This document shows, one piece after another, positions 57,282-64,000 of a stretch of 64,000 nt of DNA. Location of the stretch: positions 186,001 through 250,000 of the forward strand of contig NZ_FNFQ01000005.1 of the NCBI RefSeq assembly GCF_900101175.1, given 5' to 3'. Numbering within the stretch: position 1 is the first letter of the stretch; each line of letters starts with the position of its first letter. Below the pieces are notes generated by a model. It did not search any database. It worked only from the letters and a program-made list of their open reading frames with translations, and had not been told where the DNA came from. The position numbers and the translations under genes are program-made. Source of the DNA: Stenotrophomonas pavanii (lineage in GTDB: Bacteria; Pseudomonadota; Gammaproteobacteria; Xanthomonadales; Xanthomonadaceae).

Positions 57282-57372
57282 GCGGGGTCTCACAGGAAGG
57301 CGGCGGTACCGCCGGGAGGCACAGCATCGGCCGACCGTTCCTGTGGATAAACTGGATGGCACCGGACTCACC

Positions 57373-58305
57373 ATGAAGAGTGGCTTCACAATGGATCCCT
57401 CCGCACCGTTGTCGGCGGTGGTCGCCTTCGTTCACGTCGCCGACCATGCCAGCTTCACCCGCGCCGCAGATGCGCTGGGCATCTCCACCTCGGCACTGTC
57501 GCAGAGCGTGCGCGCGCTGGAGGCGCGGATGGGCGTGCGCCTGCTGCAACGGACCACGCGCCGGGTCGGCCTGACCGAACACGGTGCGCGCTTCCTTGAA
57601 CGGGTGCGGGGCGGACTGGAGCAGATCGATTCGGCGTTCGCCGACCTCGACAGCGCGCGTGCGGTTCCGGCCGGGAAGCTGCGCATCACCCTTCCACGCA
57701 TCGTGGCCGAGCGCCGGGTGCTGCCGGCACTGCCTTCGTTCCTGGCGCGCTATCCACAGGTGGACGTGGAGCTGTGCGTGGAGCCGGCGTTGACCGATCT
57801 GGTGGCCGAAGGCTTCGACGCGGGTATCCGCCTTGGCGAGTCGCTGGCGCGCGGCATGATCGCAGTGCCGATCGGACCGCCGGAGCGGCAGGTGGTGGTG
57901 GCCACGCCCGGCTACTTCGCGCAGCACGGCATTCCGGCCAGCCCGCACGAACTGCAGGGCCATGCATGCATCGTCCACCGCCGCGCCAACGGCCGGCTGA
58001 TGCCCTGGGAGTTCAGCCGCGATGACCATGACCTGGAGGTCGAGGTCAACGGCCGGCTGGTGTTCAACGATGCCGAGCTGGCCCACGGCGCCGTGCTGGC
58101 CGGGCTCGGCATGGCGCAGGGGTTCGCGTCACTGGTGGCCGATGACCTGGCATCCGGGCGCCTGCAGGCGGTGCTGCAGGACTGGCAACCGCCGTTCCCC
58201 GGCTTCCACCTGTATTACCCCGCGCGCGAGCACATGGCACCGAAGCTGCGGGTGTTCATCGACCATCTGCGCGCAGGACTGCACGGCGGGACGGGGCCCA
58301 CCTAG
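57373..58305 (+). CDS. LysR-family transcriptional regulator
   Basis: A 310-residue regulator: winged helix-turn-helix at about residues 15-75 (FVHVADHASFTRAADALGISTSALSQSVRALEARMG in form), then the effector-binding domain. It shares a 91-bp gap with the divergent aldo/keto reductase gene, the usual arrangement for control of the neighbour. Translation may begin at 57373 or at 57391 (MDPSAPLS). The inducer is unknown. Confidence 0.9.
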   Translation: MKSGFTMDPSAPLSAVVAFVHVADHASFTRAADALGISTSALSQSVRALEARMGVRLLQRTTRRVGLTEHGARFLERVRGGLEQIDSAFADLDSARAVPAGKLRITLPRIVAERRVLPALPSFLARYPQVDVELCVEPALTDLVAEGFDAGIRLGESLARGMIAVPIGPPERQVVVATPGYFAQHGIPASPHELQGHACIVHRRANGRLMPWEFSRDDHDLEVEVNGRLVFNDAELAHGAVLAGLGMAQGFASLVADDLASGRLQAVLQDWQPPFPGFHLYYPAREHMAPKLRVFIDHLRAGLHGGTGPT

Positions 58306-58335
58306 GCCGGCAGGCGTAGCGTCGAGCCTGCGCTG

Positions 58336-58965
58336 TCAGCCGTTCAGCCCCAGACGGATGCCGAACCCGACCAGGAACAGGCCGGCCACGCGGCGCAGCG
58401 CATCGCTGATCCGCGGGTGCTGGATCAGCCGGCGACGGGCCAGGTTGCCCACGCCGATCAGCATCGAGCAGTAGGCGATGCTGACCACCAGGATGATGCC
58501 GGCCAGCGCGGCGAAGGTGGCGATGCCCTGGTGCGCCTTCGGATCGATGAACAACGGCAGGAACGCCATGTAGAACAGGATCGCCTTCGGGTTGAGCAGG
58601 CTGACCAGGATCGCCTGCTGGAAGTAGCGGCCCGGCTGCATGCGGATCGGGCCGGCATCACTGCCCTCGTGCTTCGGCGTGCGCAGCAGGCCGATGCCGA
58701 CCCACACCAGGTAGGCCGCACCCAGGTACTGCACGGCGTGGAACACCAGCGGGTTGGCCTTGAGCAGCGCAGCCACGCCGGCCAGCGCCAGCCACATCAG
58801 GATCTGGTCACCGACCAGCAGGCCGGCCAGTGCGGTGTAGCCGCCGCGCACGCCGCCACGGCCGGTGGCGGTCAGCAGGGTGAAGGTACCGGGACCGGGC
58901 AGGGCGAGAAACACCAGCACGGCGACCAGAAACGTCCACAGGTCCTGGATGCCCATCCACGGCAT
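58336..58965 (-). CDS. LysE/RhtB-family amino acid exporter
   Basis: A 209-residue membrane protein with six helices and the LysE signature near the N-terminus, LALPGPGTFTLLTATGRGG, and NPKAILFYMAFLPLFI. Exports amino acids or similar metabolites; the substrate is not defined. Downstream of, and on the same strand as, the LysR gene at 58981. Confidence 0.9.
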   Translation of the reverse strand: MPWMGIQDLWTFLVAVLVFLALPGPGTFTLLTATGRGGVRGGYTALAGLLVGDQILMWLALAGVAALLKANPLVFHAVQYLGAAYLVWVGIGLLRTPKHEGSDAGPIRMQPGRYFQQAILVSLLNPKAILFYMAFLPLFIDPKAHQGIATFAALAGIILVVSIAYCSMLIGVGNLARRRLIQHPRISDALRRVAGLFLVGFGIRLGLNG

Positions 58966-58980
58966 GGCGGTGCGCTCTTG

Positions 58981-59952
58981 TTACGGGGGGCCGCCATTGT
59001 CGGCCAGCGCCCCCGCAGGCGACAGGGGGCCGGTGGGGCCAACCGGCATCCCAGACAGCAACGGTTGCAGGTGCTGGCGCAGCTGCGCATGCAGCTGCCT
59101 TACCGCGGGCGAGAACTGCTTGCGGTGCGGGCACACCAGCTGCAATGGGATGCTGCTGCCAACGCCGTCCAGCAACACCTGCAGGCGCCCGGCCAGCACG
59201 TCCTCGCGCAGGTCCAGCCAGGACTTGTAGGTGATGCCTTCACCGGCCACGGCCCAGCGCCGCACCACGTCGGCGTCGTCGCAGACCAGCGGGCCGCGCA
59301 CGGGGATCACGGCGCGGCGTCCCTCCACCTCGAACGACCAGCGATCGTAGGCGCGGCCACTGAGCTGGTAGACCAGGCAGTCGTGCTCGCGCAGCTCATC
59401 CAGCCGCGTGGGCATGCCGCGCCGCTGCAGGTAGCCGGGCGAGGCGGCCAGCACGCGCCGGTTGCCTTCCAGCAGGGGCAGGGCCACGTAGTTGGCATCG
59501 TCGAAGTGGCCGATGCGGATGGCCACGTCGACCGGGTCGCGGAACACATCGGCCACTTCGTCGGACAGGCGCAGATGCAGGCGCAGCCGCGGGTGCGCCG
59601 CGCGGAACGCGCTCAGCCAGGGCAGCAGCAGGTTGCGGCCGAAGTCCGACGGCGCCGACAGTTGCAGGGTGCCATGCAGCTCGGTGTCCTCGCCCTGTAC
59701 GCGGGCCTGGCCCTCGCGCAGGGTGGCCAGCACCTCCTGCGCATACGGCAGGTACAGCGCGCCCTCGCCGGTCAGGCGCAGGCTGCGGGTGGTGCGCACG
59801 AACAGGCGCAGGTCCAGCTCACGTTCCAGCCGCGCCACCGCCGCGGCAACCTGGCCGGGCAGCAGGTCGGCCTCGCGGGCGGCCTGCGAGAAGCTGCCCA
59901 GCGCGGCGGTACGAACGAACAGCTGCAGGTCGTCGAAGCGGATCATTTTCAT
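58981..59952 (-). CDS. LysR-family transcriptional regulator
   Basis: A 323-residue regulator starting MKMIRFDDLQLFVRTAALG. The HTH is at about 18-40 (SFSQAAREADLLPGQVAAAVARLERELD). It diverges from the alcohol dehydrogenase-like gene with 91 bp between and precedes lysE by 15 bp, so it could control both. The C-terminus is Pro/Gly-rich (LSPAGALADNGGPP). Confidence 0.9.
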   Translation of the reverse strand: MKMIRFDDLQLFVRTAALGSFSQAAREADLLPGQVAAAVARLERELDLRLFVRTTRSLRLTGEGALYLPYAQEVLATLREGQARVQGEDTELHGTLQLSAPSDFGRNLLLPWLSAFRAAHPRLRLHLRLSDEVADVFRDPVDVAIRIGHFDDANYVALPLLEGNRRVLAASPGYLQRRGMPTRLDELREHDCLVYQLSGRAYDRWSFEVEGRRAVIPVRGPLVCDDADVVRRWAVAGEGITYKSWLDLREDVLAGRLQVLLDGVGSSIPLQLVCPHRKQFSPAVRQLHAQLRQHLQPLLSGMPVGPTGPLSPAGALADNGGPP

Positions 59953-60043
59953 TGCTGGAGTGAAAGTCCTGCCCGATTCTGCGCCTTTCTGCCGGCGCGC
60001 GCGCGGCGCAACCTGTCGCCTCCTTCCCCACTGGACCGTTGCC

Positions 60044-61051
60044 ATGCGCGCCATTGCCTACACCCACGCCGGCCTGCCGATCGATGATCCGCAGGCCCTG
60101 ATCGATATTGAACTGGACCTGCCGCAGCCCGGCCCGCGCGACCTGCGGGTGGCGGTGCGCGCGGTGGCGGTGAACCCGGTCGACACCAAGGTCCGCCGCG
60201 GCGTGGCCACCGACGGCCCGCGCGTGCTGGGCTGGGATGCGGTCGGCATCGTCGACGCGGTGGGCAGCGAGGTGACCCTGTTCCAGCCCGGTGACGCGGT
60301 CTACTACGCCGGCGTCATCGATCGCCCGGGCAGCAACGCCGAGTACCAGCTGGTGGATGAGCGCAGCGTCGGCCGCAAGCCGGCCAGCCTCGACGATGCC
60401 GCCGCCGCCGCGCTGCCACTGACTGCGATCACCGCCTGGGAGCTGCTGTTCGACCGCCTGCGCATCCCCGAGGGCGGTGGCGAAGGCCAGACCCTGCTGG
60501 TGATCGGTGCTGCCGGCGGTGTCGGCTCGATCCTGGTGCAGCTGGCGCGGAAGCTGACCCGGCTGACCGTGATCGGCACCGCGTCGCGCCCGGAGACCCA
60601 GGACTGGGTGTATGCGATGGGCGCCCATCATGTGATCGACCACCGCCTGCCGCTGGCCGAGGGCCTGGCGCGGCTGGGCATCAGCGAGGTGCAGCACGTG
60701 GCCAGCCTGACCCATTCCGACCAGCACTACGCGCAGATCGTGGAACTGCTGGCGCCGCAGGGACAGTTCGGCCTGATCGATGACCCGGGCCAGGTGGACG
60801 TGATGGCGCTCAAGCGCAAGGCACTGTCGCTGCACTGGGAGTCGATGTTCACCCGGCCGCTGTACCGCACCGCCGACATGCAGCGCCAGCACGACCTGTT
60901 GAACCGGGTGGCCGAGCTGGTCGATACCGGCGTGCTGCAGACCACCCTGGGCGAACATTTCGGGCGCATCGACGCGGCCAACCTGCGGCGCGCCCACGCG
61001 CTGCTGGAAAGCCACCGCGCCAAGGGCAAGATCGTGCTGGAAGGCTGGTAA
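60044..61051 (+). CDS. Zinc-binding-type alcohol dehydrogenase/quinone oxidoreductase
   Basis: A 335-residue medium-chain reductase, MRAIAYTHAGLPIDDPQALIDIE. The nucleotide motif is GAAGGVGSILVQLA near residue 160. Structural-zinc cysteines are absent, so it is more like zinc-independent quinone reductase relatives despite the usual family name. Divergent from a LysR gene, a common pair. Start ATG at 60044; the long upstream frame is antisense to that regulator. Confidence 0.88.
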   Translation: MRAIAYTHAGLPIDDPQALIDIELDLPQPGPRDLRVAVRAVAVNPVDTKVRRGVATDGPRVLGWDAVGIVDAVGSEVTLFQPGDAVYYAGVIDRPGSNAEYQLVDERSVGRKPASLDDAAAAALPLTAITAWELLFDRLRIPEGGGEGQTLLVIGAAGGVGSILVQLARKLTRLTVIGTASRPETQDWVYAMGAHHVIDHRLPLAEGLARLGISEVQHVASLTHSDQHYAQIVELLAPQGQFGLIDDPGQVDVMALKRKALSLHWESMFTRPLYRTADMQRQHDLLNRVAELVDTGVLQTTLGEHFGRIDAANLRRAHALLESHRAKGKIVLEGW

Positions 61052-61074
61052 GGCCGGGTCGTTCCCGCGCCCTT

Positions 61075-61114
61075 GGGGTCAGATTTCTTTCCGCCCGGGA
61101 AAGGATCTGACCCC
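61075..61114. repeat. GGGGTCAGAT inverted repeat between convergent genes
   Basis: GGGGTCAGATTTCTTTCC and GGAAAGGATCTGACCCC (arms with one small gap) face each other between the oxidoreductase and GST genes; likely bidirectional terminator. Same family as 27780-27821. Confidence 0.75.
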
Positions 61115-61118
61115 TGCC

Positions 61119-61721
61119 TCAGGCCACGCCGTTGTCGACGTGTTCGGCGAAACCGGGCTGCTGGCGCAGGCGCTCGAACCAGGCGCCCACGTGTGCCAGC
61201 GCCGGCGTGTGGCCCGGTGTGCTGCGCCAGCGCTGGGTCGACAGCCCAAGCACGATGTCGGCGAGGGTGAAGGTGCTGCCAGCGGCGTAGCCGCCAGCGG
61301 CCAGCTGGGCATCAAGCACGCCCATCAAGCGGTTCCACTGGGCCAGGCTGGCCTCGGCGCGGGCATCGTCCGGGTAGTCCGGATGCTGGCGCACGCGTGC
61401 CATGAACACGTGCCGCCAGGCACTGTTGAGGTCGCTGGCCTGCCAGTCCATCCACTGCTCGACCCGCGCACGACCCTGTGCCGTGCGGGGCAGCAGGTCG
61501 TCACGGCCCGCGCGGGACGCCAGGTAGCGGCAGATGCTGTTGGACTCCCACAGCACGAACTCGCCATCACGCAGGACCGGCACCTGCCGGTTCGGGTTCA
61601 GGGTGGCCAGCAGGTCCGCGGGTGGCGCAGGCTCGTGGTGCAGGGGCAGGTCGAGGCCGGCACACAGCCAGAGCACCTTGCGCACGTTGATGGAGGTGGG
61701 CTTTCCGTACAGGGCAAGCAT
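61119..61721 (-). CDS. Glutathione S-transferase
   Basis: A 200-residue GST: N-terminal thioredoxin-like domain (MLALYGKPTSINVRKVLWLC; NPNRQVPVLRDGEFVLWESNSICRYLA, with the cis-Pro and the ES pair for glutathione) and C-terminal helical domain (WMDWQASDLN; FTLADIVLGL). The catalytic residue is probably Ser in TSINV. It diverges from rmuC by 45 bp. Confidence 0.92.
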   Translation of the reverse strand: MLALYGKPTSINVRKVLWLCAGLDLPLHHEPAPPADLLATLNPNRQVPVLRDGEFVLWESNSICRYLASRAGRDDLLPRTAQGRARVEQWMDWQASDLNSAWRHVFMARVRQHPDYPDDARAEASLAQWNRLMGVLDAQLAAGGYAAGSTFTLADIVLGLSTQRWRSTPGHTPALAHVGAWFERLRQQPGFAEHVDNGVA

Positions 61722-61766
61722 GGTCCTGGCGCAGCAGTTGAGACTGGGCAAGCCTACACTTGCCGC

Positions 61767-63317
61767 ATGCAAACCGAATCCCTGCTCATTGCCGGCCTGC
61801 TGTTGGCCGTGCTCATCCTGCAACTGGTCGCCCTGCTGCGCCGCCCCCCGCATGACCGCCTGGAACAGGCGGTGCGCGAGGAGGCACGGTCCGGGCGCAG
61901 CGAGCTGCGCGAACAGCTCGATGGCTTCGCCCGCGCGCTGACCGATCTGTCCACCCGTACCGACCAGCGCCTGGACCTGCTGCGCGAAGCGCTGGGCGAA
62001 GATGCGCGCAAGGCGCGTGCCGAGGCTGCCGACAGCCAGCAGCGCGGCGCCGCGCTGACGGGACAGCGCCTGCAGGAGCTGCGGGGCCAGCTGGAGGCCT
62101 TCGGCCAGCAGCAGGAGGCGCGCATCCATGCGTTTGGCCAGCAGCTGCAGGAACTCACCGGACGTACCGATACCCAGCTGGGTGCGTTGCGCCAGACCCT
62201 GGTCGATGACGCACGCAAGGGCCGCGAGGAAGGCGCGCAGTCGCAGCAGCGCCTGACCGAAAGCCTCGGCCTGCGCCTGCAGGAGCTGACCCAGCGCAAC
62301 GAACAGCGCATCGCCGAGATGCGCGCCACGCTGGAAGAGCAGCTGCGCGCGCTGCAGAACGACAACGCGCAGAAGCTGGAGCAGATGCGCCATACCGTGG
62401 ACGAGAAGCTGCAGTCCACGCTGGAGACGCGCCTGGGCAATTCCTTCAAGCTTGTCTCCGAGCGCCTGGAACAGGTGCAGCGTGGCCTCGGCGAGATGCA
62501 GCAGCTGGCCACCGGCGTCGGCGACCTCAAGCGCGTGCTGACCAACGTCAAGAACCGCGGCAGCTGGGGCGAAGTGCAGCTGGAGAACATCCTTGAGCAG
62601 ACACTCACCCAGGAGCAGTACGCACGTGCGGTGAAGGTGCGGCCGGACAGCGGCGAGATGGTCGACATCGCGGTACGCCTGCCGGGACGCAGCAGCGGCG
62701 ATACCCCGGTGTGGCTGCCGATCGACTCCAAGTTCCCGCGCGAGGACTACGAGCGCCTGCTGGACGCGCAGGAGCAGGGCGACGCCGAGGGCGTGCGCCT
62801 GCAGGGCATCCAGCTCGAGCGCGCGGTGCGCGTGCAGGCCAAGTCGATCTGCGACAAGTACATCGCACCCCCGCATACCACTGATTTCGCAGTGATGTTC
62901 CTGCCTACCGAAGGGCTGTACGCCGAAGTGATCCGGCGCCCGGGACTGGTCGATCTGCTGCAGCGCGAGCACCGCGTGGTCGTGGCCGGGCCGACCACGG
63001 TCACCGCGCTGCTCAACAGCCTGCAGATGGGGTTCCGCACGCTGGCCATCGAGCAGCGCTCCAGCGAGGTATGGAGCCTGCTGGGCGCAGTGAAGAGCGA
63101 GTTCGGCAAGTTCGCCGGCATCCTGGAGAAGGCCGAGAAGCAGATCACCACCGTCGGGCGCAGCATCGGCGAGGCCAGCCGCAAGACGCGCACCATCGAA
63201 CGGCGCCTGCGGGGTGTCGAGTCGCTGGCTGCCGAGCAGGCCCAGTCGCTGCTGGGCGACCTGGCCGAGGGAGATGCCACGGCCGAGGAAGAGGCGAGCG
63301 ACGGCGAGGAGACCTGA
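61767..63317 (+). CDS. rmuC: DNA recombination protein RmuC
   Basis: A 516-residue protein that limits recombination at inverted repeats. An N-terminal membrane anchor (about 5-25) is followed by a long coiled coil (about 30-235), then the conserved RmuC nuclease-like domain (about 245-450) with NVKNRGSWGEVQLENILEQTL and LPIDSKFPREDYERL. The acidic C-terminus ends EEASDGEET. Length is in the family's range. Confidence 0.94.
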   Translation: MQTESLLIAGLLLAVLILQLVALLRRPPHDRLEQAVREEARSGRSELREQLDGFARALTDLSTRTDQRLDLLREALGEDARKARAEAADSQQRGAALTGQRLQELRGQLEAFGQQQEARIHAFGQQLQELTGRTDTQLGALRQTLVDDARKGREEGAQSQQRLTESLGLRLQELTQRNEQRIAEMRATLEEQLRALQNDNAQKLEQMRHTVDEKLQSTLETRLGNSFKLVSERLEQVQRGLGEMQQLATGVGDLKRVLTNVKNRGSWGEVQLENILEQTLTQEQYARAVKVRPDSGEMVDIAVRLPGRSSGDTPVWLPIDSKFPREDYERLLDAQEQGDAEGVRLQGIQLERAVRVQAKSICDKYIAPPHTTDFAVMFLPTEGLYAEVIRRPGLVDLLQREHRVVVAGPTTVTALLNSLQMGFRTLAIEQRSSEVWSLLGAVKSEFGKFAGILEKAEKQITTVGRSIGEASRKTRTIERRLRGVESLAAEQAQSLLGDLAEGDATAEEEASDGEET

Positions 63318-63387
63318 CCGGCGCCGACACGCCGCCTGCATCGCCGATGCGTATGCTGGCGGCCTGCCCGCCTGATCCGGTACCACG

Positions 63388-63783
63388 ATGCGCCTGCCCC
63401 TTTGCACCAGCCTTGTCCTGACCGCACTGCTTGCTGCCTGCAGCAGCGCGCCACCGAGCGTGGACACGACCGCGCAGGCCACGGCCACCAGCCCTGAAGC
63501 CGCCGAGGCCTATCGCGAAGCGCGCGACGTCGACTGCCAGGCTGCCGGTGGCACCCTGCAGCGGCTCGGCCGGTTGCAGCGCGAGCAGTGCGTGATTCCC
63601 TATGCCGATGCCGGCAAGGCCTGCAGCCGCAAGAGCGACTGCATCGGCCAGTGCCTGGCGACGGGCGAGGGGGTGGCCGGCGTCGTGGCGACAGGCACCT
63701 GCCAGCGTGATGCCAGCCAGAACTTCGGTTGCCGCCAGCGCATCGACGACGGCAAGGCGCAGGGCACGCTCTGCGTGGACTGA
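63388..63783 (+). CDS. Small cysteine-rich lipoprotein
   Basis: A 131-residue protein with a lipobox, LTALLAACSS (Cys near 18). The mature part has eight Cys (for example VDCQAAG, EQCVIPY, ACSRKSDCIGQC, GTCQRD, FGCRQR, TLCVD), suggesting several disulfides. No family recognised. A degenerate SMAG pair follows. Confidence 0.75.
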   Translation: MRLPLCTSLVLTALLAACSSAPPSVDTTAQATATSPEAAEAYREARDVDCQAAGGTLQRLGRLQREQCVIPYADAGKACSRKSDCIGQCLATGEGVAGVVATGTCQRDASQNFGCRQRIDDGKAQGTLCVD

Positions 63784-63785
63784 TC

Positions 63786-63870
63786 CTCGCGCCGGCCGCT
63801 GGCCGGCAGCCTCATGAACCCGTGCGAACGGTCGCACGATTCCCGGCCAGCAGCCGGCACGACCGGCATC
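63786..63870. repeat. Degenerate inverted SMAG pair
   Basis: GCCGGCCGCTGGCCGGCAGC (about 63790-63810) and GGCCAGCAGCCGGCACGAC (about 63844-63863) face each other between the lipoprotein and glutathione peroxidase genes. The GTAG ends are eroded. Confidence 0.6.
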
Positions 63871-63920
63871 GCGCAGCGCTATGCTGGTCGGCCATTTCCC
63901 GACGTAGCCGGAGCCCCCGC

Positions 63921-64000
63921 GTGAGTACCCCGATCCAGGACATTCCCCTCACCACCATCGACGGCCAGCCGTCCTCGCTTGCCGACTACCAGGGCAAGGT
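63921..64000 (+). CDS. Glutathione peroxidase, N-terminal part (runs off window)
   Basis: GTG at 63921 opens a frame reading (V/M)STPIQDIPLTTIDGQ then PSSLADYQGKV to the window end. This is the usual start of BtuE-type glutathione/thioredoxin peroxidases (strand TTIDGQ..SL.DY.GKV.LVVN). Only 26 residues are visible; the catalytic Cys lies beyond the edge. Confidence 0.75.
   Translation, partial: MSTPIQDIPLTTIDGQPSSLADYQGK

Noticed and set aside
57340-57350. TGTGGATAA near the LysR gene as an origin element
   Set aside because: A single DnaA-box match far from dnaA without a cluster or AT-rich region; likely chance or an isolated regulatory site.
61722-63488. N-terminal extension of the GST frame across rmuC
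   Set aside because: Antisense to rmuC; the GST family start is at 61721.

Overview
This window is chromosomal DNA from a high-GC gammaproteobacterium of the Stenotrophomonas/Xanthomonas group, most likely the Stenotrophomonas maltophilia complex. The evidence is the order rpmH-rnpA-yidC / dnaA-dnaN-recF-gyrB, the tonB-exbB-exbD1-exbD2 cluster with two exbD genes typical of xanthomonads, and many copies of a short palindrome beginning GTAG that matches the SMAG repeat family of S. maltophilia. Most of the window is ordinary core genome. The replication-origin region lies at about 36-41 kb and carries several ParB-binding parS-like sites and DnaA boxes.

Layout. 1-11.8 kb: alcohol dehydrogenase (cut by the window edge), a small membrane protein, the ku-ligD end-joining pair, two small hypotheticals, a TonB-dependent receptor, an aromatic aminotransferase, fructose-1,6-bisphosphatase and a 2OG-Fe(II) oxygenase. 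11.9-25.1 kb: a PA0069-type radical SAM gene split in two by a 12.1-kb insertion (about 12749-24886). 25.2-33.6 kb: pdxJ, a small membrane protein, cardiolipin synthase, the TonB energising system, a TPR protein, an M48 lipoprotein protease and a CPBP protease. 33.6-43.5 kb: gyrB, recF, dnaN and dnaA on the minus strand, diverging from rpmH, rnpA and yidC. 43.7-64 kb: a deacetylase-caspase-TPR lipoprotein, mnmE, a glycerophosphodiesterase with a repeat-derived tail, rhomboid, a TerC-type transporter behind a yybP-ykoY (Mn2+) riboswitch, an rRNA methyltransferase, a dipeptidase, an amino-acid permease, oxidoreductases with divergent LysR regulators, a LysE exporter, a GST, rmuC and the start of a glutathione peroxidase.

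The insertion is the accessory part. It is visibly less GC-rich than its flanks and interrupts the host gene exactly inside the codons of the CxxxCxxC iron-sulfur motif. Near its right end it carries its own complete, diverged copy of the same radical SAM gene in the same orientation, so it appears to bring a replacement for the gene it destroys. Its cargo includes a bacteriocin-type export locus: a C39-peptidase ABC transporter, a HlyD-type adaptor, two 49-residue precursor peptides with 15-residue double-glycine-type leaders and a GxxxG motif in each 34-residue core, and a small membrane protein that may give immunity. It also holds two adjacent genes with HEPN-like Rx4H motifs, a small XRE regulator with a dyad operator, and a tyrosine recombinase cut short where an IS3-type transposase remnant begins.

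The rest of the interest lies in repeats. SMAG elements supply the stop codons of two genes. A 210-bp tandem duplication of the rhomboid gene end has overwritten the 3' end of the glycerophosphodiesterase gene. Several families of perfect inverted repeats sit between genes, often convergent ones.
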